This document shows, piece by piece, positions 25,549-35,355 of a stretch of 64,000 bases of DNA. Position 1 is the stretch's first letter; every line of letters starts with the position of its first letter. The notes below the pieces were generated by a model. That model was not told where the DNA came from. It worked only from the letters and a program-made list of their open reading frames with translations, and made no database searches. The stretch comes from Clostridium sp. 12(A) (GTDB lineage Bacteria > Bacillota > Clostridia > Lachnospirales > Lachnospiraceae), in contig JAGI01000002.1 of NCBI GenBank assembly GCA_000526575.1, forward strand, positions 3,411,001 through 3,475,000, written 5' to 3'. The translations under genes were made by a program, and so were the position numbers.

Positions 25549-26556
25549 TTACAGAAGAAATATTTTATTCTCTCTGCAGGTATCCCGCATATCATCCGGC
25601 CAGATGCTTGCCTGCACTTCACCAATGTGAGCGCGGTCTAAAAGGAGCATACAAAGGCGTGACTGCCCGATTCCACCTCCGATGGTGCAGGGAAGTTCAC
25701 TGTTTAACAGCATTTTGTGGTAAAGAAGCTCTTTTCTATCCTCACAGCCTGCCTTCTTTAACTGCTCTGCCAGAGAGGTCTCATCCACTCGGATTCCCAT
25801 GCTGGATATCTCAAGGGCACAGTTTAAGTGCTCGAACCAGAATAAAATATCGCCGTTTAACTGCCAGTCATCATAGTCAGGAGCTCTTCCGTCATGAGGT
25901 TCTCCCCCTTTTAACTTGTCTCCGATTTTCATAAGGAAGACGCAGCCAAGCTCCTTTGTAATGAGATTCTCCCGTTCCTTTGGTGTCTTGTCAGGATACT
26001 TATCCTCCAGCTCCTGAGAGGTAATAAAGGTAATGTCATCTGGAAGCTTCTTTACTGCCTGAGGGTATTTGTACCATACCTCATGCTCCATATGCTTGAT
26101 GATCTTAAAAATATTCCGAACGGTATCCTTTAAGGTATCCAGGGTACGCTCTTCTCTGGTAATTACCTTTTCCCAGTCCCACTGGTCCACGTAGCAGGAG
26201 TGGAGATTGTCAAATTCTTCATCTCTTCGGATGGCGTTCATGTTGGTATAGAGACCTTCTCCCGGCTGAAAGCCGTATTCGTGAAGGGCCATCCGTTTCC
26301 ACTTGGCAAGAGAGTGAACCACTTCCATGGTCTGTCCTGGAATTCCCAGAAGATCGAACTGAACGGGGCGTTCTACACCGTTTAAGTTATCGTTGAGTCC
26401 ACTGTCCTTGTCTACGAACAGAGGGGCAGAGATACGTTCCAGGTTCATTTCCTTTCCAAGCTCCTTTTGAAAGGTATCTCTTATGTATTTGATTGCTTCC
26501 TGTGTTTCGCGGACAGAAAGCTTTGGGTCATAATGTTCTGGTATGATGAGTTTCAA
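25549..26556 (-). CDS. asnA: Aspartate-ammonia ligase (asparagine synthetase A)
   Basis: The 335-residue class-II-synthetase-like enzyme makes asparagine from aspartate, ammonia and ATP. Recognisable AsnA segments are [61 protein letters not shown] and the C-terminal [23 protein letters not shown]. Translation appears to start at TTG (26554-26556) with GGGAGGAAG six bases ahead; the longer frame beginning at another TTG contains the ribosome-binding site itself and is unlikely. The two-component genes follow in the same direction. Confidence 0.93.
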   Translation of the reverse strand: MKLIIPEHYDPKLSVRETQEAIKYIRDTFQKELGKEMNLERISAPLFVDKDSGLNDNLNGVERPVQFDLLGIPGQTMEVVHSLAKWKRMALHEYGFQPGEGLYTNMNAIRRDEEFDNLHSCYVDQWDWEKVITREERTLDTLKDTVRNIFKIIKHMEHEVWYKYPQAVKKLPDDITFITSQELEDKYPDKTPKERENLITKELGCVFLMKIGDKLKGGEPHDGRAPDYDDWQLNGDILFWFEHLNCALEISSMGIRVDETSLAEQLKKAGCEDRKELLYHKMLLNSELPCTIGGGIGQSRLCMLLLDRAHIGEVQASIWPDDMRDTCRENKIFLL

Positions 26557-26725
26557 ATTTCTTCCTCCCAATTCAGTGTTTTTTTCATGGTATCATTTTT
26601 AGAAGGAACCTGCAACTATTGTTTTTTGCATCCATGCTCCCTGGAGCCTTTGTATATCAGCAAAGAAGTTGCACGGTTACATGGCCTGTGATATGATAAA
26701 TGGTAGTGAAAAGGAGCAATACGAT

Positions 26726-27805
26726 ATGGAAACAGAACGAATTTATATAGAAGATAAAGAGCATCCGGAAGAAGCGAAATTAAAGCGTGCCGCCCAGATT
26801 TTAAAGGACGGAGGTCTGGTTGCATTTCCTACAGAGACGGTCTATGGTCTGGGAGCCAATGCCTTAGAGGAAGAGGCAGCAAAGAAAATCTATGAAGCAA
26901 AAGGAAGACCATCGGATAATCCGCTGATAGCCCACATTGCGGATAGAGAGGATTTAAAGCCATTGGTCAAACAGATACCGGAAGCAGGAGTTAAGCTGAT
27001 GGAAGCCTTCTGGCCGGGACCCCTTACTCTCATATTTCCAAAGAGCGACCTGGTTCCCTACGGGACTACGGGAGGTCTTGATACCGTAGCAGTCAGAATG
27101 CCAAATGACCCCATAGCCAGTGCCCTCATTCGTCTATCCGGAGTCCCCATTGCAGCACCCAGTGCTAATACCTCAGGGCGTCCAAGCCCTACCACAGCAG
27201 ATCATGTGTGGCAGGATATGAACGGAAAAATAGAAATGATCATAGATGGAGGTGCCGTTGGTATCGGTGTGGAATCCACCATTATCGATGTGTCCGGTGA
27301 GGAGCCCATGATCTTAAGACCGGGAGCCATTACGCAGGAGATGGCCTCAAAAGTACTGGGACAAGTAGTCTGCCTTGATCCGGCCATTGTATCCGGCCCC
27401 TTAAAGGAAGATGTTAAGCCAAAGGCACCTGGAATGAAATACAGACATTACGCCCCAAAAGCATCCCTTACCCTGGTAGAGGGGGATACAAAGGATGTTA
27501 TTGAGACCATTAACCGGTTGGCTAAAGAAAAGCTGAAAGAGGGCTTTCAAGTAGGAATTATCTGTACGGAAGAAAGCAGGGAGAGTTACAGGAACGGAAT
27601 CATAAAAAGCATGGGAGTCCGGGCAAAGGAAGAGACCATTGCCCATAACCTTTATGGAGTGCTGAGAGAATTTGATGATCTGGAGGCAGATTTTATCTAT
27701 TCCGAAAGCTTTTCCAAGGACCATCTGGGACAGGCCATTATGAACCGGCTGACAAAAGCAGCAGGCTATCACATTGTTAAGATACAAAAGGAGGAGACAT
27801 TATGA
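26726..27805 (+). CDS. L-threonylcarbamoyladenylate synthase (Sua5/YrdC/YwlC family)
   Basis: The 359-residue protein has the YrdC core (VAFPTETVYGLGANAL, KGRPSDNPLIAHI, PTTADHV) and a C-terminal Sua5 domain (PGMKYRHYAPKASLTLVEG), so it is the long form. It makes threonylcarbamoyl-AMP for the universal t6A37 modification of ANN-decoding tRNAs. The ATG at 26726 has AAGGAGC nine bases ahead; the open frame extends to 26669 without a better start. Its stop overlaps the next start (ATGA), so the deaminase gene is translationally coupled. Confidence 0.93.
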   Translation: METERIYIEDKEHPEEAKLKRAAQILKDGGLVAFPTETVYGLGANALEEEAAKKIYEAKGRPSDNPLIAHIADREDLKPLVKQIPEAGVKLMEAFWPGPLTLIFPKSDLVPYGTTGGLDTVAVRMPNDPIASALIRLSGVPIAAPSANTSGRPSPTTADHVWQDMNGKIEMIIDGGAVGIGVESTIIDVSGEEPMILRPGAITQEMASKVLGQVVCLDPAIVSGPLKEDVKPKAPGMKYRHYAPKASLTLVEGDTKDVIETINRLAKEKLKEGFQVGIICTEESRESYRNGIIKSMGVRAKEETIAHNLYGVLREFDDLEADFIYSESFSKDHLGQAIMNRLTKAAGYHIVKIQKEETL

Positions 27806-28296
27806 CCGGAAAGCGGGAAGATTATATTACTTGGGATGAATATTTTATGGGAGTTGCCCTCCTTTCAGGGAAGCGATCTAAGGACCCAAGCACACAGGTG
27901 GGAGCCTGTATCGTAAGTGAGGACAACAAGATTTTATCCATGGGCTATAACGGATTTCCCATGGGCTGCTCTGACGATGAATTTCCATGGAACAGAGAGA
28001 GTGACGACAATGATCCCTACAATGCCAAATATTTCTACTCCACCCATAGTGAATTAAATGCTATCCTTAACTACAGAGGGGGAAGTCTGGAAGGCTCCAA
28101 GCTTTATGTAACCTTATTCCCCTGCAATGAATGTGCAAAAGCAATCATTCAATCAGGCATTAAAACCATTGTCTATGGTTCAGATAAGTATGCAGATACT
28201 CCTGAGGTCAATGCCTCCAAGCGTATGCTAAATGCAGCAGGAGTCCGGTATTACCAGTATCAGCCCACCGGAAGAAAAATAGAGATAGAGGTTTAA
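27802..28296 (+). CDS. Cytidine/deoxycytidylate deaminase family protein (dCMP deaminase-like)
   Basis: The 164-residue zinc enzyme has HSELNAILNYRGG (H-x-E catalytic motif) and PCNECAKAIIQSGI (P-C-x-x-C zinc ligands), plus the long insertion between strand 1 and the catalytic helix typical of dCMP deaminases such as ComEB. It converts dCMP to dUMP for thymidylate synthesis. It overlaps the Sua5 gene by 4 bases. Confidence 0.88.
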   Translation: MTGKREDYITWDEYFMGVALLSGKRSKDPSTQVGACIVSEDNKILSMGYNGFPMGCSDDEFPWNRESDDNDPYNAKYFYSTHSELNAILNYRGGSLEGSKLYVTLFPCNECAKAIIQSGIKTIVYGSDKYADTPEVNASKRMLNAAGVRYYQYQPTGRKIEIEV

Positions 28297-28297
28297 C

Positions 28298-30067
28298 ATG
28301 AAATTTTTACTGGCGGCAATGAATGCCAAATATATCCATTCCAATCCGGGAATTTACAGCTTAAAGGCCTATGCGGAAACTTATGTAAACCGACCTGAGC
28401 TAAAAGACGGAAGCTTCCAGATTGAGATTGGAGAATATACCATCAACAGCCAGCTTGATGATATTTTAAAAGACATATATCTAAAAAAACCGGATGCAGT
28501 AGGGTTTTCCTGCTACATCTGGAACATGTCTTACGTTTTGGAACTTGTCCGGGACCTTCCGAAGGTTCTCCCTCAAGTGGAGATCTGGCTGGGAGGTCCT
28601 GAAGTGTCTTACGATGCTGCCCAGATTCTTTTAAAAGAGCCTGGGGTATTTGGTATCATGATGGGCGAGGGAGAAGAAACCTTTAAAAAGGTGGTGGAAT
28701 GTTATCTGGATAAGGAAAACGGAGATTTTTCAACCATAGACGGCGCTGCCGTAAGGGATAAAAACGGAACTCCAGTGGAACGACCCCTAAAAAGAGCCGT
28801 GGACTTAAGTAAAATCCCCTTCCTTTATAAAGACATTTCCGGCTTTGAAAACAGGATTATTTATTACGAAAGCAGCAGGGGGTGTCCATTTTCCTGCAGC
28901 TACTGTCTTTCCTCCATTGATAAATCCGTCCGATTCCGGGATACGGAGCTGGTCAAGAAGGAGCTTGATTTTTTCCTTCAGAGAAAGGTTCCTCAGGTAA
29001 AGTTTGTAGACAGAACCTTTAACTGTAACCATGCCCATACCATGGGGATATGGAAGCATCTGCTGGAGCATGACAATGGAGTGACCAACTTTCATTTTGA
29101 AATTTCCGCTGACCTTCTGACAGAGGAGGAGCTTGACTTAATCTCCCGCATGAGGCCGGGACTCATCCAGCTGGAAATCGGTGTACAAAGTACCAACCAG
29201 AACACCATAAGGGAAATTAAGCGGACCATGGATCTGGTAAGCTTAAAAGAGACTGTTGAAAAGATCAACAGCTTTGGAAATATCCATCAGCATCTGGATT
29301 TGATTGCCGGACTCCCTTATGAAAATTATGAGAGTTTTCGACGGTCCTTTAACCAGGTCTATGAGATGAAACCGGAACAGCTTCAGCTGGGATTTTTAAA
29401 GGTGTTAAAAGGCTCTTACATGTCCCAGAAAGCAAAAGAGTATGAGGTAAAGTATAAGGAACAGGCTCCCTATGAGGTGCTTTCTACCAGATGGCTGGAT
29501 TATGGAGAGGTGCTGAAACTTAAGAACTTAGAAGAGATGCTTGAGGTGTACGGAAACAGCGGACAGTTCAATACCACCATTAAGGAACTTTTAACGGAGT
29601 TTCCATCTCCTTTTGATATGTTTGAGGCTCTTGCTGAATACTATGATAAACAGGAGCTGACAGGAATCAGTCACAGCCGTATGGCCCGATATGAGATATT
29701 GTCACAGTTTATTGAAGGGCTGGCACCAAAACGATTGCCTTTTTATCAGGACCTTTTGGTGTATGACTTATACTTAAGAGAAAATCTAAAGAGCCGGCCA
29801 TCCTTTGCCTCTGATCAGGAGCCGTTTAAAGAAAAGGTGAGAGCCTTTTTTGCAGAGGAAGCAAAAACGTTTCAGTATTTAAAAGAAGGATATGAAGGCT
29901 ATGAGGCCAGACAGTTAATTAAAATGGCCCATGTAGAAGTGTTTGGAGGAAAACGGGCGGTACTTTTTGATTATAAGAAAAGAGATCCCTTAACCCATAA
30001 CGCAGCGGTATATGAAGTTGACATTTGGAGGAAGGAATGGCAAAACGAGAAACAAAAGCAGAGTTAA
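28298..30067 (+). CDS. B12-binding-domain radical SAM protein with DUF4080 C-terminus
   Basis: The 589-residue protein starts one base after the deaminase stop. The N-terminus forms a cobalamin-binding-like domain (PDAVGFSCYIWN, EIWLGGPEVSYD, GIMMGEGEETF). The radical SAM core has the 4Fe-4S motif in ESSRGCPFSCSYCLSS (C-x3-C-x2-C) followed by VKFVDRTFNCN. The C-terminal about 200 residues are the DUF4080 region. It most likely performs a B12/SAM-dependent methylation or rearrangement, substrate unknown. It overlaps the nth gene by 31 bases. Confidence 0.88.
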   Translation: MKFLLAAMNAKYIHSNPGIYSLKAYAETYVNRPELKDGSFQIEIGEYTINSQLDDILKDIYLKKPDAVGFSCYIWNMSYVLELVRDLPKVLPQVEIWLGGPEVSYDAAQILLKEPGVFGIMMGEGEETFKKVVECYLDKENGDFSTIDGAAVRDKNGTPVERPLKRAVDLSKIPFLYKDISGFENRIIYYESSRGCPFSCSYCLSSIDKSVRFRDTELVKKELDFFLQRKVPQVKFVDRTFNCNHAHTMGIWKHLLEHDNGVTNFHFEISADLLTEEELDLISRMRPGLIQLEIGVQSTNQNTIREIKRTMDLVSLKETVEKINSFGNIHQHLDLIAGLPYENYESFRRSFNQVYEMKPEQLQLGFLKVLKGSYMSQKAKEYEVKYKEQAPYEVLSTRWLDYGEVLKLKNLEEMLEVYGNSGQFNTTIKELLTEFPSPFDMFEALAEYYDKQELTGISHSRMARYEILSQFIEGLAPKRLPFYQDLLVYDLYLRENLKSRPSFASDQEPFKEKVRAFFAEEAKTFQYLKEGYEGYEARQLIKMAHVEVFGGKRAVLFDYKKRDPLTHNAAVYEVDIWRKEWQNEKQKQS

Positions 30068-30699
30068 AAGAGCGGGTAGAAAAGGTTCTTAAAGCCCTTG
30101 ACCAGGAATATGGAACGGAGTATATCTGTTATTTGAATCATGAGACTCCCTGGCAGCTGCTGATAGCCGTTATTTTAAGTGCTCAGTGTACGGATGCCAG
30201 AGTAAATATGGTTACAGTGGATCTGTTTCAGAAATACAAATCACCTAAGGATTTTGCTGAGGCAGATTTAAGGGAGCTTGAAAAGGATATCCACTCCCTT
30301 GGCTTTTACCACATGAAGGCCAAGAATATCATTTCCTGCTGTCAGGACTTAATGAGCCGGTTTGGGGGTAATGTCCCTGATACCATGGAGGAGCTTCTCT
30401 CCCTTGCAGGAGTAGGAAGAAAAACAGCCAATGTAATCCTTGGTAATATCTACAACCAGCCAAGTATTGTGGTGGATACCCATGTAAAACGAATTTCAAA
30501 AAAGCTGGGATTTGCAAAATCAGACGATCCGGAGAAAATAGAGTATGAACTGATGAAGGTGCTTCCAAAGGAACACTGGATACTCTGGAACATACAGATT
30601 ATAACACTGGGCAGGTCCATCTGCGTAGCCAGAAGCCCCAAATGTGTGGAATGCTTTTTAAGGGAATTATGCCCAAGTGCCCAGATTCAGCCATCCTAG
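30037..30699 (+). CDS. nth: Endonuclease III
   Basis: The 220-residue DNA glycosylase/AP lyase has the helix-hairpin-helix LAGVGRKTANVILGN, the catalytic Lys in the HhH region, the Asp in IVVDTHVKRISKKLG and the C-terminal 4Fe-4S cluster CVARSPKCVECFLRELC (C-x6-C-x2-C-x5-C). It removes oxidised pyrimidines. GGAGG five bases before the ATG at 30037 selects this start over 30025. It overlaps the end of the radical SAM gene. Confidence 0.94.
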   Translation: MAKRETKAELKERVEKVLKALDQEYGTEYICYLNHETPWQLLIAVILSAQCTDARVNMVTVDLFQKYKSPKDFAEADLRELEKDIHSLGFYHMKAKNIISCCQDLMSRFGGNVPDTMEELLSLAGVGRKTANVILGNIYNQPSIVVDTHVKRISKKLGFAKSDDPEKIEYELMKVLPKEHWILWNIQIITLGRSICVARSPKCVECFLRELCPSAQIQPS

Positions 30700-30716
30700 G
30701 AGAGGGGAAGAAACCC

Positions 30717-31424
30717 ATGGTTTCATCTTATATTGCGGTAGATTTAGAAACAACAGGTCTTGATCCCAAGGCGGATAAGATCATTGAAATCGGTGCGGTG
30801 CGGGTGATTGACGGCTTGGTAACAGCCCGCTATGAAACCTTTGTAAATCCCTACAGAAAGTTGGAAGAACGGGTCATAGCCCTGACTGGAATTACGGATG
30901 GAGAGATTGAATTGGCACCGGGAATTCAAACCGTTATCGGAGAATTTTTAGAGTTTGCAGACCATCTTCCTATTTTAGGGCATCACGTTATTTTTGATTT
31001 TAGTTTTTTAAAACGGGCGGCAGTTAATGAAGGAAAAGAATTTGAACGTCAGGGAATTGATACTTTGAAGCTGGCAAGACGATTTATGCCCCCAGACGAA
31101 AAAAAGAATTTAAAGGATGCCTGCGTATATTTTGGTATCAAACAGGAAAAAAGTCACCGTGCCTTATCAGACAGCATGGCTGCTCATGACTTATACCAGG
31201 AATTAAAAAAGCAATATGGAAGTCAGGAGCCGGAAGCATTTGAACCGCAGGCTTTGATTTACAAGGTAAAAAGGGAACAGCCAGCCTCAAAAAGGCAAAA
31301 AGAACACTTGCAGGATTTATTAAAATATCATAAAATAGTTTTATCTGTGCAAACGGATCATTTATCCAGAAATGAAATATCAAGAATCACGGATAAAATC
31401 ATAGCACAGTATGGAAGAATATAA
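30717..31424 (+). CDS. DnaQ-like 3'-5' exonuclease (PolC-type ExoI-III)
   Basis: The 235-residue DEDDh exonuclease has Exo I AVDLETTGLDP, Exo II GHHVIFDFSFL and Exo III HRALSDSMAAHDLY. A C-terminal helical tail of about 60 residues (SKRQKEHLQDLLKYHK) extends beyond the nuclease core. It may act in repair or RNA/DNA processing. The ATG at 30717 is preceded by AGGGGAAG; upstream in-frame starts would run into nth. Confidence 0.85.
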   Translation: MVSSYIAVDLETTGLDPKADKIIEIGAVRVIDGLVTARYETFVNPYRKLEERVIALTGITDGEIELAPGIQTVIGEFLEFADHLPILGHHVIFDFSFLKRAAVNEGKEFERQGIDTLKLARRFMPPDEKKNLKDACVYFGIKQEKSHRALSDSMAAHDLYQELKKQYGSQEPEAFEPQALIYKVKREQPASKRQKEHLQDLLKYHKIVLSVQTDHLSRNEISRITDKIIAQYGRI

Positions 31425-31440
31425 GAGAGGTGATAGCAAT

Positions 31441-31551
31441 ATGATGAATTTTAACAATAAAAACAACAGAAAGATTATGTCAGTCGTTTTAATGGGAGTT
31501 GTAGTATTATTAATCGTTTCCATGATACTTCCTATTATGCTTAGATTCTAG
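31441..31551 (+). CDS. Small single-pass membrane protein (36 aa), unknown function
   Basis: A 36-residue ORF lies 16 bp after the exonuclease gene with a good GAGAGGTGA ribosome-binding site. The peptide has a polar N-terminus (MNFNNKNNRK) and one strongly hydrophobic helix (SVVLMGVVVLLIVSMILPIM) ending in LRF. It is below normal gene-calling size. The position, ribosome-binding site and clean helix support a real gene; the function is unknown. Confidence 0.6.
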   Translation: MMNFNNKNNRKIMSVVLMGVVVLLIVSMILPIMLRF

Positions 31552-31604
31552 GCATTGGGGGCATCACCACATCATACAGACACAGTAGAGCATGAGGAAT
31601 GAAT

Positions 31605-33089
31605 ATGAAAAAGAAGACTTTATCCATTAGCCTGGCAGCAGTTCTGCTGGCTGCAGGAATTGGATTTCTCTCTCCGGTATATGTCATGGCTGATACACTT
31701 CCGGATGGTATCTATGTCGGAGAGTATAATTTAGGAGGTATGACGGAAGAAGAAGCCAACAAAAAGATTCAAGATCAGGTAGCTGAGATGGAAAATCAAA
31801 AAATTACCTTAACGGTTGACGGGCAGCCCATGGAAACAACAGCAAAAGAGCTGGGATTTCACTGGAGCAACCCGGAAGCAGTGAATCAGGCAGCTTCTGC
31901 CTGGCAGGGCGGTAATTTAATCAAACGTTATCTGAATAAAAAAGATATTGAGAAAAATCATGTGATCATTCCGTTGGAAACAGCTCTTGACGATGGAAGA
32001 CTGGAAGCCTTCATCAATGAAAAGTGTGCAGCTGCAATCGTGGCACCACAGAACGCTTCCATTACCCGCGCAAACGGTGCATTTACAGTCACTCCATCGG
32101 TAACTGGTAAGAATGTTGACATTCAGGCAACAAAAGATGCTTTAAATGCTGCATTGGCAAATGGACTTTCTAAGCCGGTTTCAGCTACCGCAGTCGTTGC
32201 AGAAGTAAAGCCAGCCATTACCACAGAGGATTTGTCTACCATTAATGATACACTTGGAACCTTTTCCACCAGCTTTTCATCCAGTGGCGCCTCCAGATCA
32301 AAAAATCTTCAGGTAGGTTCTTCAAAAATCAACGGACGCATCCTGATGCCAGGAGAAACCTTATCCGGATATGAATGCATGCATCCATTTACCGTATCCA
32401 ACGGTTATGCCACAGCAGCCGCTTATGAAAACGGTCAGGTGGTGGATAGTGTAGGAGGCGGTGTCTGCCAGATTTCCACAACTCTTTATAATGCTGTATT
32501 AAGGGCAGAGCTTGCAGTCGCCCAGAGACAGAACCATTCCATGGTGGTCAGCTATGTAAAGCCTTCCCAGGATGCTGCCATTGCAGGAACTTATAAAGAT
32601 TTAAAGTTCACAAACAATTACAGCACTCCTATTTATATAGAGGGATATACCTCTGGGAAGACCATTACCTTTACCATTTATGGCAAAGAGACAAGACCGG
32701 CGAACCGTACCTTTGATTTCGTATCCGAGACGCTGAGCGTAACAGATCCAGGTGCTCCAAAAGAAGTGGTGGATCCGGCCATGCCTCCCGGTAGCAGAAA
32801 ACAGGTACAGTCTGCTCATACAGGAATTAAATCAAGACTGTGGAAAGTTGTTTATGTAGATGGCGTGGAACAGAGCCGTGAGATTCTCCATACCGACACT
32901 TATAATCCTTCCAAGGCGATTATAAAGGTAGGGCCGGCAGCTCCGGCATCGGTAACTCCGGTACAACCTCAGCCACAGGAAAATCCGCCAGCAGTGGAAC
33001 CGGCGACTCAGCCAGCAGAGACTCAGGCTCCAGCTCAGCCAGAAGTATTTCCTGGAGATGATGTGGTTCCTCAGGGACCAGGAATGTAG
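31605..33089 (+). CDS. VanW-family secreted protein
   Basis: The 494-residue protein has a signal peptide (LSISLAAVLLAAGIGFLSPVYVMA), a PG_binding_4-like region repeated twice (GMTEEEANKKIQDQVAE, VTGKNVDIQATKDALNAAL) and the VanW domain with GRILMPGETLSGYE, GGGVCQISTTLYNAVLRAEL and FTNNYSTPIYIEGY. A Pro/Gln-rich tail (residues about 450-494) follows. VanW proteins are envelope-associated; the enzymatic role is not established. GAGGA seven bases before the ATG at 31605 is better than 31599. Confidence 0.87.
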   Translation: MKKKTLSISLAAVLLAAGIGFLSPVYVMADTLPDGIYVGEYNLGGMTEEEANKKIQDQVAEMENQKITLTVDGQPMETTAKELGFHWSNPEAVNQAASAWQGGNLIKRYLNKKDIEKNHVIIPLETALDDGRLEAFINEKCAAAIVAPQNASITRANGAFTVTPSVTGKNVDIQATKDALNAALANGLSKPVSATAVVAEVKPAITTEDLSTINDTLGTFSTSFSSSGASRSKNLQVGSSKINGRILMPGETLSGYECMHPFTVSNGYATAAAYENGQVVDSVGGGVCQISTTLYNAVLRAELAVAQRQNHSMVVSYVKPSQDAAIAGTYKDLKFTNNYSTPIYIEGYTSGKTITFTIYGKETRPANRTFDFVSETLSVTDPGAPKEVVDPAMPPGSRKQVQSAHTGIKSRLWKVVYVDGVEQSREILHTDTYNPSKAIIKVGPAAPASVTPVQPQPQENPPAVEPATQPAETQAPAQPEVFPGDDVVPQGPGM

Positions 33090-33098
33090 GCAATTGGA

Positions 33099-33668
33099 AT
33101 GATGAGACGCATTGAACGAGACAATACAGGACAAATAAAGCCCGGTCAGGATCTGGTGGTTGCAGGATACGCCGGGTTTTCCGGCACCATAAAGATTGCC
33201 GGACATAAAAAAGAAGAGCTTTATCAGTGGTTTTCCAAGGATTACGTGGACCGGATTTTAAGTCAGGAAGGAAAAGAACCAGTCATTGACTTTGCTGATT
33301 TAAAAAAATGGGGTGCTACGGAATGGGAGCCATCCGGAGAGGGAGGCATCTTAAAGACCCTTTGGGACTTATCCGGTGCCTATATGACAGGAATCCGCTT
33401 TTCCCTTCGTCGGATACCCGTAAAGCAGGAAACCATTGAGTTATGTGAGCGGTACGATTTAAACCCATACCGCCTTTACTCAGCCGGATGTTTTCTTATG
33501 ACAGCAGATAACGGGGCAGATCTTTTAGAGGCCTTAAAAGAGCATGGCATAGAGGGAGCTGTTATCGGTAAGGTAACAGAAGGGATTGGAAGAATCCTGG
33601 ATCATGGAGATGGTGTTGGATATCTGGACCGTCCCACAAAGGATGAGTTATATAAAGTTATAGAATAA
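33099..33668 (+). CDS. AIR-synthase-related (PurM/HypE C-terminal-like) protein
   Basis: The 189-residue cytosolic protein resembles the C-terminal ATP-binding-superfamily half of PurM/HypE-type enzymes: TLWDLSGAYMTGIRFSLRRIPVKQETIELC, YRLYSAGCFLMTADNGADLLEALKEHGIEGAVIGKV and a terminal GVGYLDRP. The N-terminal half (DLVVAGYAGFSGT) is short, so it lacks a complete PurM-type N-terminal domain and no hyp genes are near. The role is unknown. It follows the VanW gene by 10 bp and precedes the Lrp gene. Confidence 0.65.
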   Translation: MMRRIERDNTGQIKPGQDLVVAGYAGFSGTIKIAGHKKEELYQWFSKDYVDRILSQEGKEPVIDFADLKKWGATEWEPSGEGGILKTLWDLSGAYMTGIRFSLRRIPVKQETIELCERYDLNPYRLYSAGCFLMTADNGADLLEALKEHGIEGAVIGKVTEGIGRILDHGDGVGYLDRPTKDELYKVIE

Positions 33669-33700
33669 TCATTTGATGAAACATCACCGGAGGTAAGGAT

Positions 33701-34183
33701 ATGAGGGAAAAGATATTAGCGATTATTGAAAAGAACAGCAGAATCGACGTAAAAGACCTGGCCATACTGTTGGGAGAAAGCGAAGTTGCCATTGCCAATG
33801 AAATTGCGGAAATGGAAAAAGAACATATCATCTGCGGGTACCATACCTTAATCAATTGGGACAATACCAGTGATGAAAAGGTAGTAGCCTTAATAGAGGT
33901 AAAGGTAACGCCTCAAAGAGGTATGGGATTTGATAAAATCGCTGAAAGAATCTATCAGTATAATGAAGTAAACGCAGTATACCTTATGTCCGGTGCCTTT
34001 GATTTTACCGTATTCATTGAAGGAAAGACCATGAGACAGGTAGCTCAGTTTGTTTCCGAGAAGTTATCTCCCATGGAATCCGTGCTCAGCACAGCCACTC
34101 ATTTTGTCCTTAAAAAATATAAGGACCACGGAACCGTCCTCTCAGAAGAGACACCGGATGAAAGGATGTTGATTACACCGTGA
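33701..34183 (+). CDS. Lrp/AsnC-family transcriptional regulator
   Basis: The 160-residue protein has a winged-helix start (ILAIIEKNSRIDVKDLAILLGESEVAIANEIAEMEKEHII) and a RAM ligand-binding domain (VVALIEVKVTPQ, NAVYLMSGAFDFTVFIEG). It should sense an amino acid and control the overlapping aminotransferase gene. CGGAGGTAAGG is the ribosome-binding site. Its TGA overlaps the GTG start of the next gene. Confidence 0.9.
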   Translation: MREKILAIIEKNSRIDVKDLAILLGESEVAIANEIAEMEKEHIICGYHTLINWDNTSDEKVVALIEVKVTPQRGMGFDKIAERIYQYNEVNAVYLMSGAFDFTVFIEGKTMRQVAQFVSEKLSPMESVLSTATHFVLKKYKDHGTVLSEETPDERMLITP

Positions 34184-35349
34184 GAAACCCATTATCAGAC
34201 AGAATCGTAGAGATTCCATCATCCGGAATCCGTAAGTTTTTTGATATTGTAAGCGAGATGAAGGATGCCATTTCCCTTGGAGTAGGAGAACCTGACTTTG
34301 ACACGCCCTGGCATATCAGAGAGGAAGGCATCTATTCCCTTGAAAAAGGCCGTACCTTCTATACCTCCAATGCAGGACTGAAAGAATTAAAGGTTGAGAT
34401 TTCCAGCTATCTAAGCAGACGCTTTGAAGTTACTTATGATCCTGACCATGAGGTCATGGTCACCGTAGGCGGAAGCGAAGCCATTGACATCGCACTTCGT
34501 GCCATGTTAAACCCTGGAGATGAGGTGCTCATTCCTCAGCCAAGCTACGTTTCCTACGTGCCCTGTACCATTCTGGCCAATGGAGTTCCAGTTACCATTG
34601 ATTTAGAAGAAAAGGATCAGTTTAAGCTGACAAAGGAAAAGCTTTTAGAAAAGATAACAGATAAGACGAAAGTTCTTATCCTTCCTTTCCCTAATAACCC
34701 AACAGGTGCGGTTATGACGAAGGAAGAATTAAAAGATATTGTGGAAGTAGTGATTGAAAAGGATTTGTTCGTTTTATCCGATGAAATCTATGCAGAGCTT
34801 ACTTACGGCGGAGACCATACCACCATTGCTTCCTTCCCTGGAATGAGAGACCGCACCATACTGATCAATGGATTTTCCAAATCCTACGCCATGACCGGCT
34901 GGCGTCTTGGCTATGCAGCCGCGCCAAGAGTGATCTTAGAGCAGATGCTTAAAATTCATCAGTTTGCCATCATGTGCGCGCCCACCACCAGCCAGTATGC
35001 AGCAGTAGCAGCACTGCGTGACGGGGATAAGGATGTTCAGGCAATGCGGGAATCCTATGACCAGAGAAGACGTTATCTCATCCATGCATTTAACGAGATG
35101 GGCTTAGAGTGCTTTGAACCCCACGGCGCCTTTTATATGTTCCCAAGCATCAAGCGGTTTCACATGACCTCAGATGAGTTTGCCACCAGACTATTACGGG
35201 AAGAAAAGGTAGCGGTCGTTCCTGGCACTGCATTTGGCGACTGCGGAGAAGGCTTTCTTCGTATCTCCTATGCATACTCCTTAAAGAATTTAAAGGAGGC
35301 TTTAAGCCGCATGGACCGTTTTATAAAGAATCTTGACAGGAAGGCGTAA
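34180..35349 (+). CDS. Class I/II PLP-dependent aminotransferase
   Basis: The 389-residue fold-type-I enzyme has SLGVGEPDFDTP, FYTSNAGLKELK, LPFPNNPTGAVM, VLSDEIYAELTY and the Schiff-base Lys234 in INGFSKSYAMTGWRLGYAA. It belongs to the aspartate/aromatic aminotransferase branch. It starts at a GTG that overlaps the Lrp stop codon, a tight regulator/enzyme pair common in clostridia. Substrate specificity is not predictable. Confidence 0.88.
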   Translation: MRNPLSDRIVEIPSSGIRKFFDIVSEMKDAISLGVGEPDFDTPWHIREEGIYSLEKGRTFYTSNAGLKELKVEISSYLSRRFEVTYDPDHEVMVTVGGSEAIDIALRAMLNPGDEVLIPQPSYVSYVPCTILANGVPVTIDLEEKDQFKLTKEKLLEKITDKTKVLILPFPNNPTGAVMTKEELKDIVEVVIEKDLFVLSDEIYAELTYGGDHTTIASFPGMRDRTILINGFSKSYAMTGWRLGYAAAPRVILEQMLKIHQFAIMCAPTTSQYAAVAALRDGDKDVQAMRESYDQRRRYLIHAFNEMGLECFEPHGAFYMFPSIKRFHMTSDEFATRLLREEKVAVVPGTAFGDCGEGFLRISYAYSLKNLKEALSRMDRFIKNLDRKA

Positions 35350-35355
35350 AGAATC

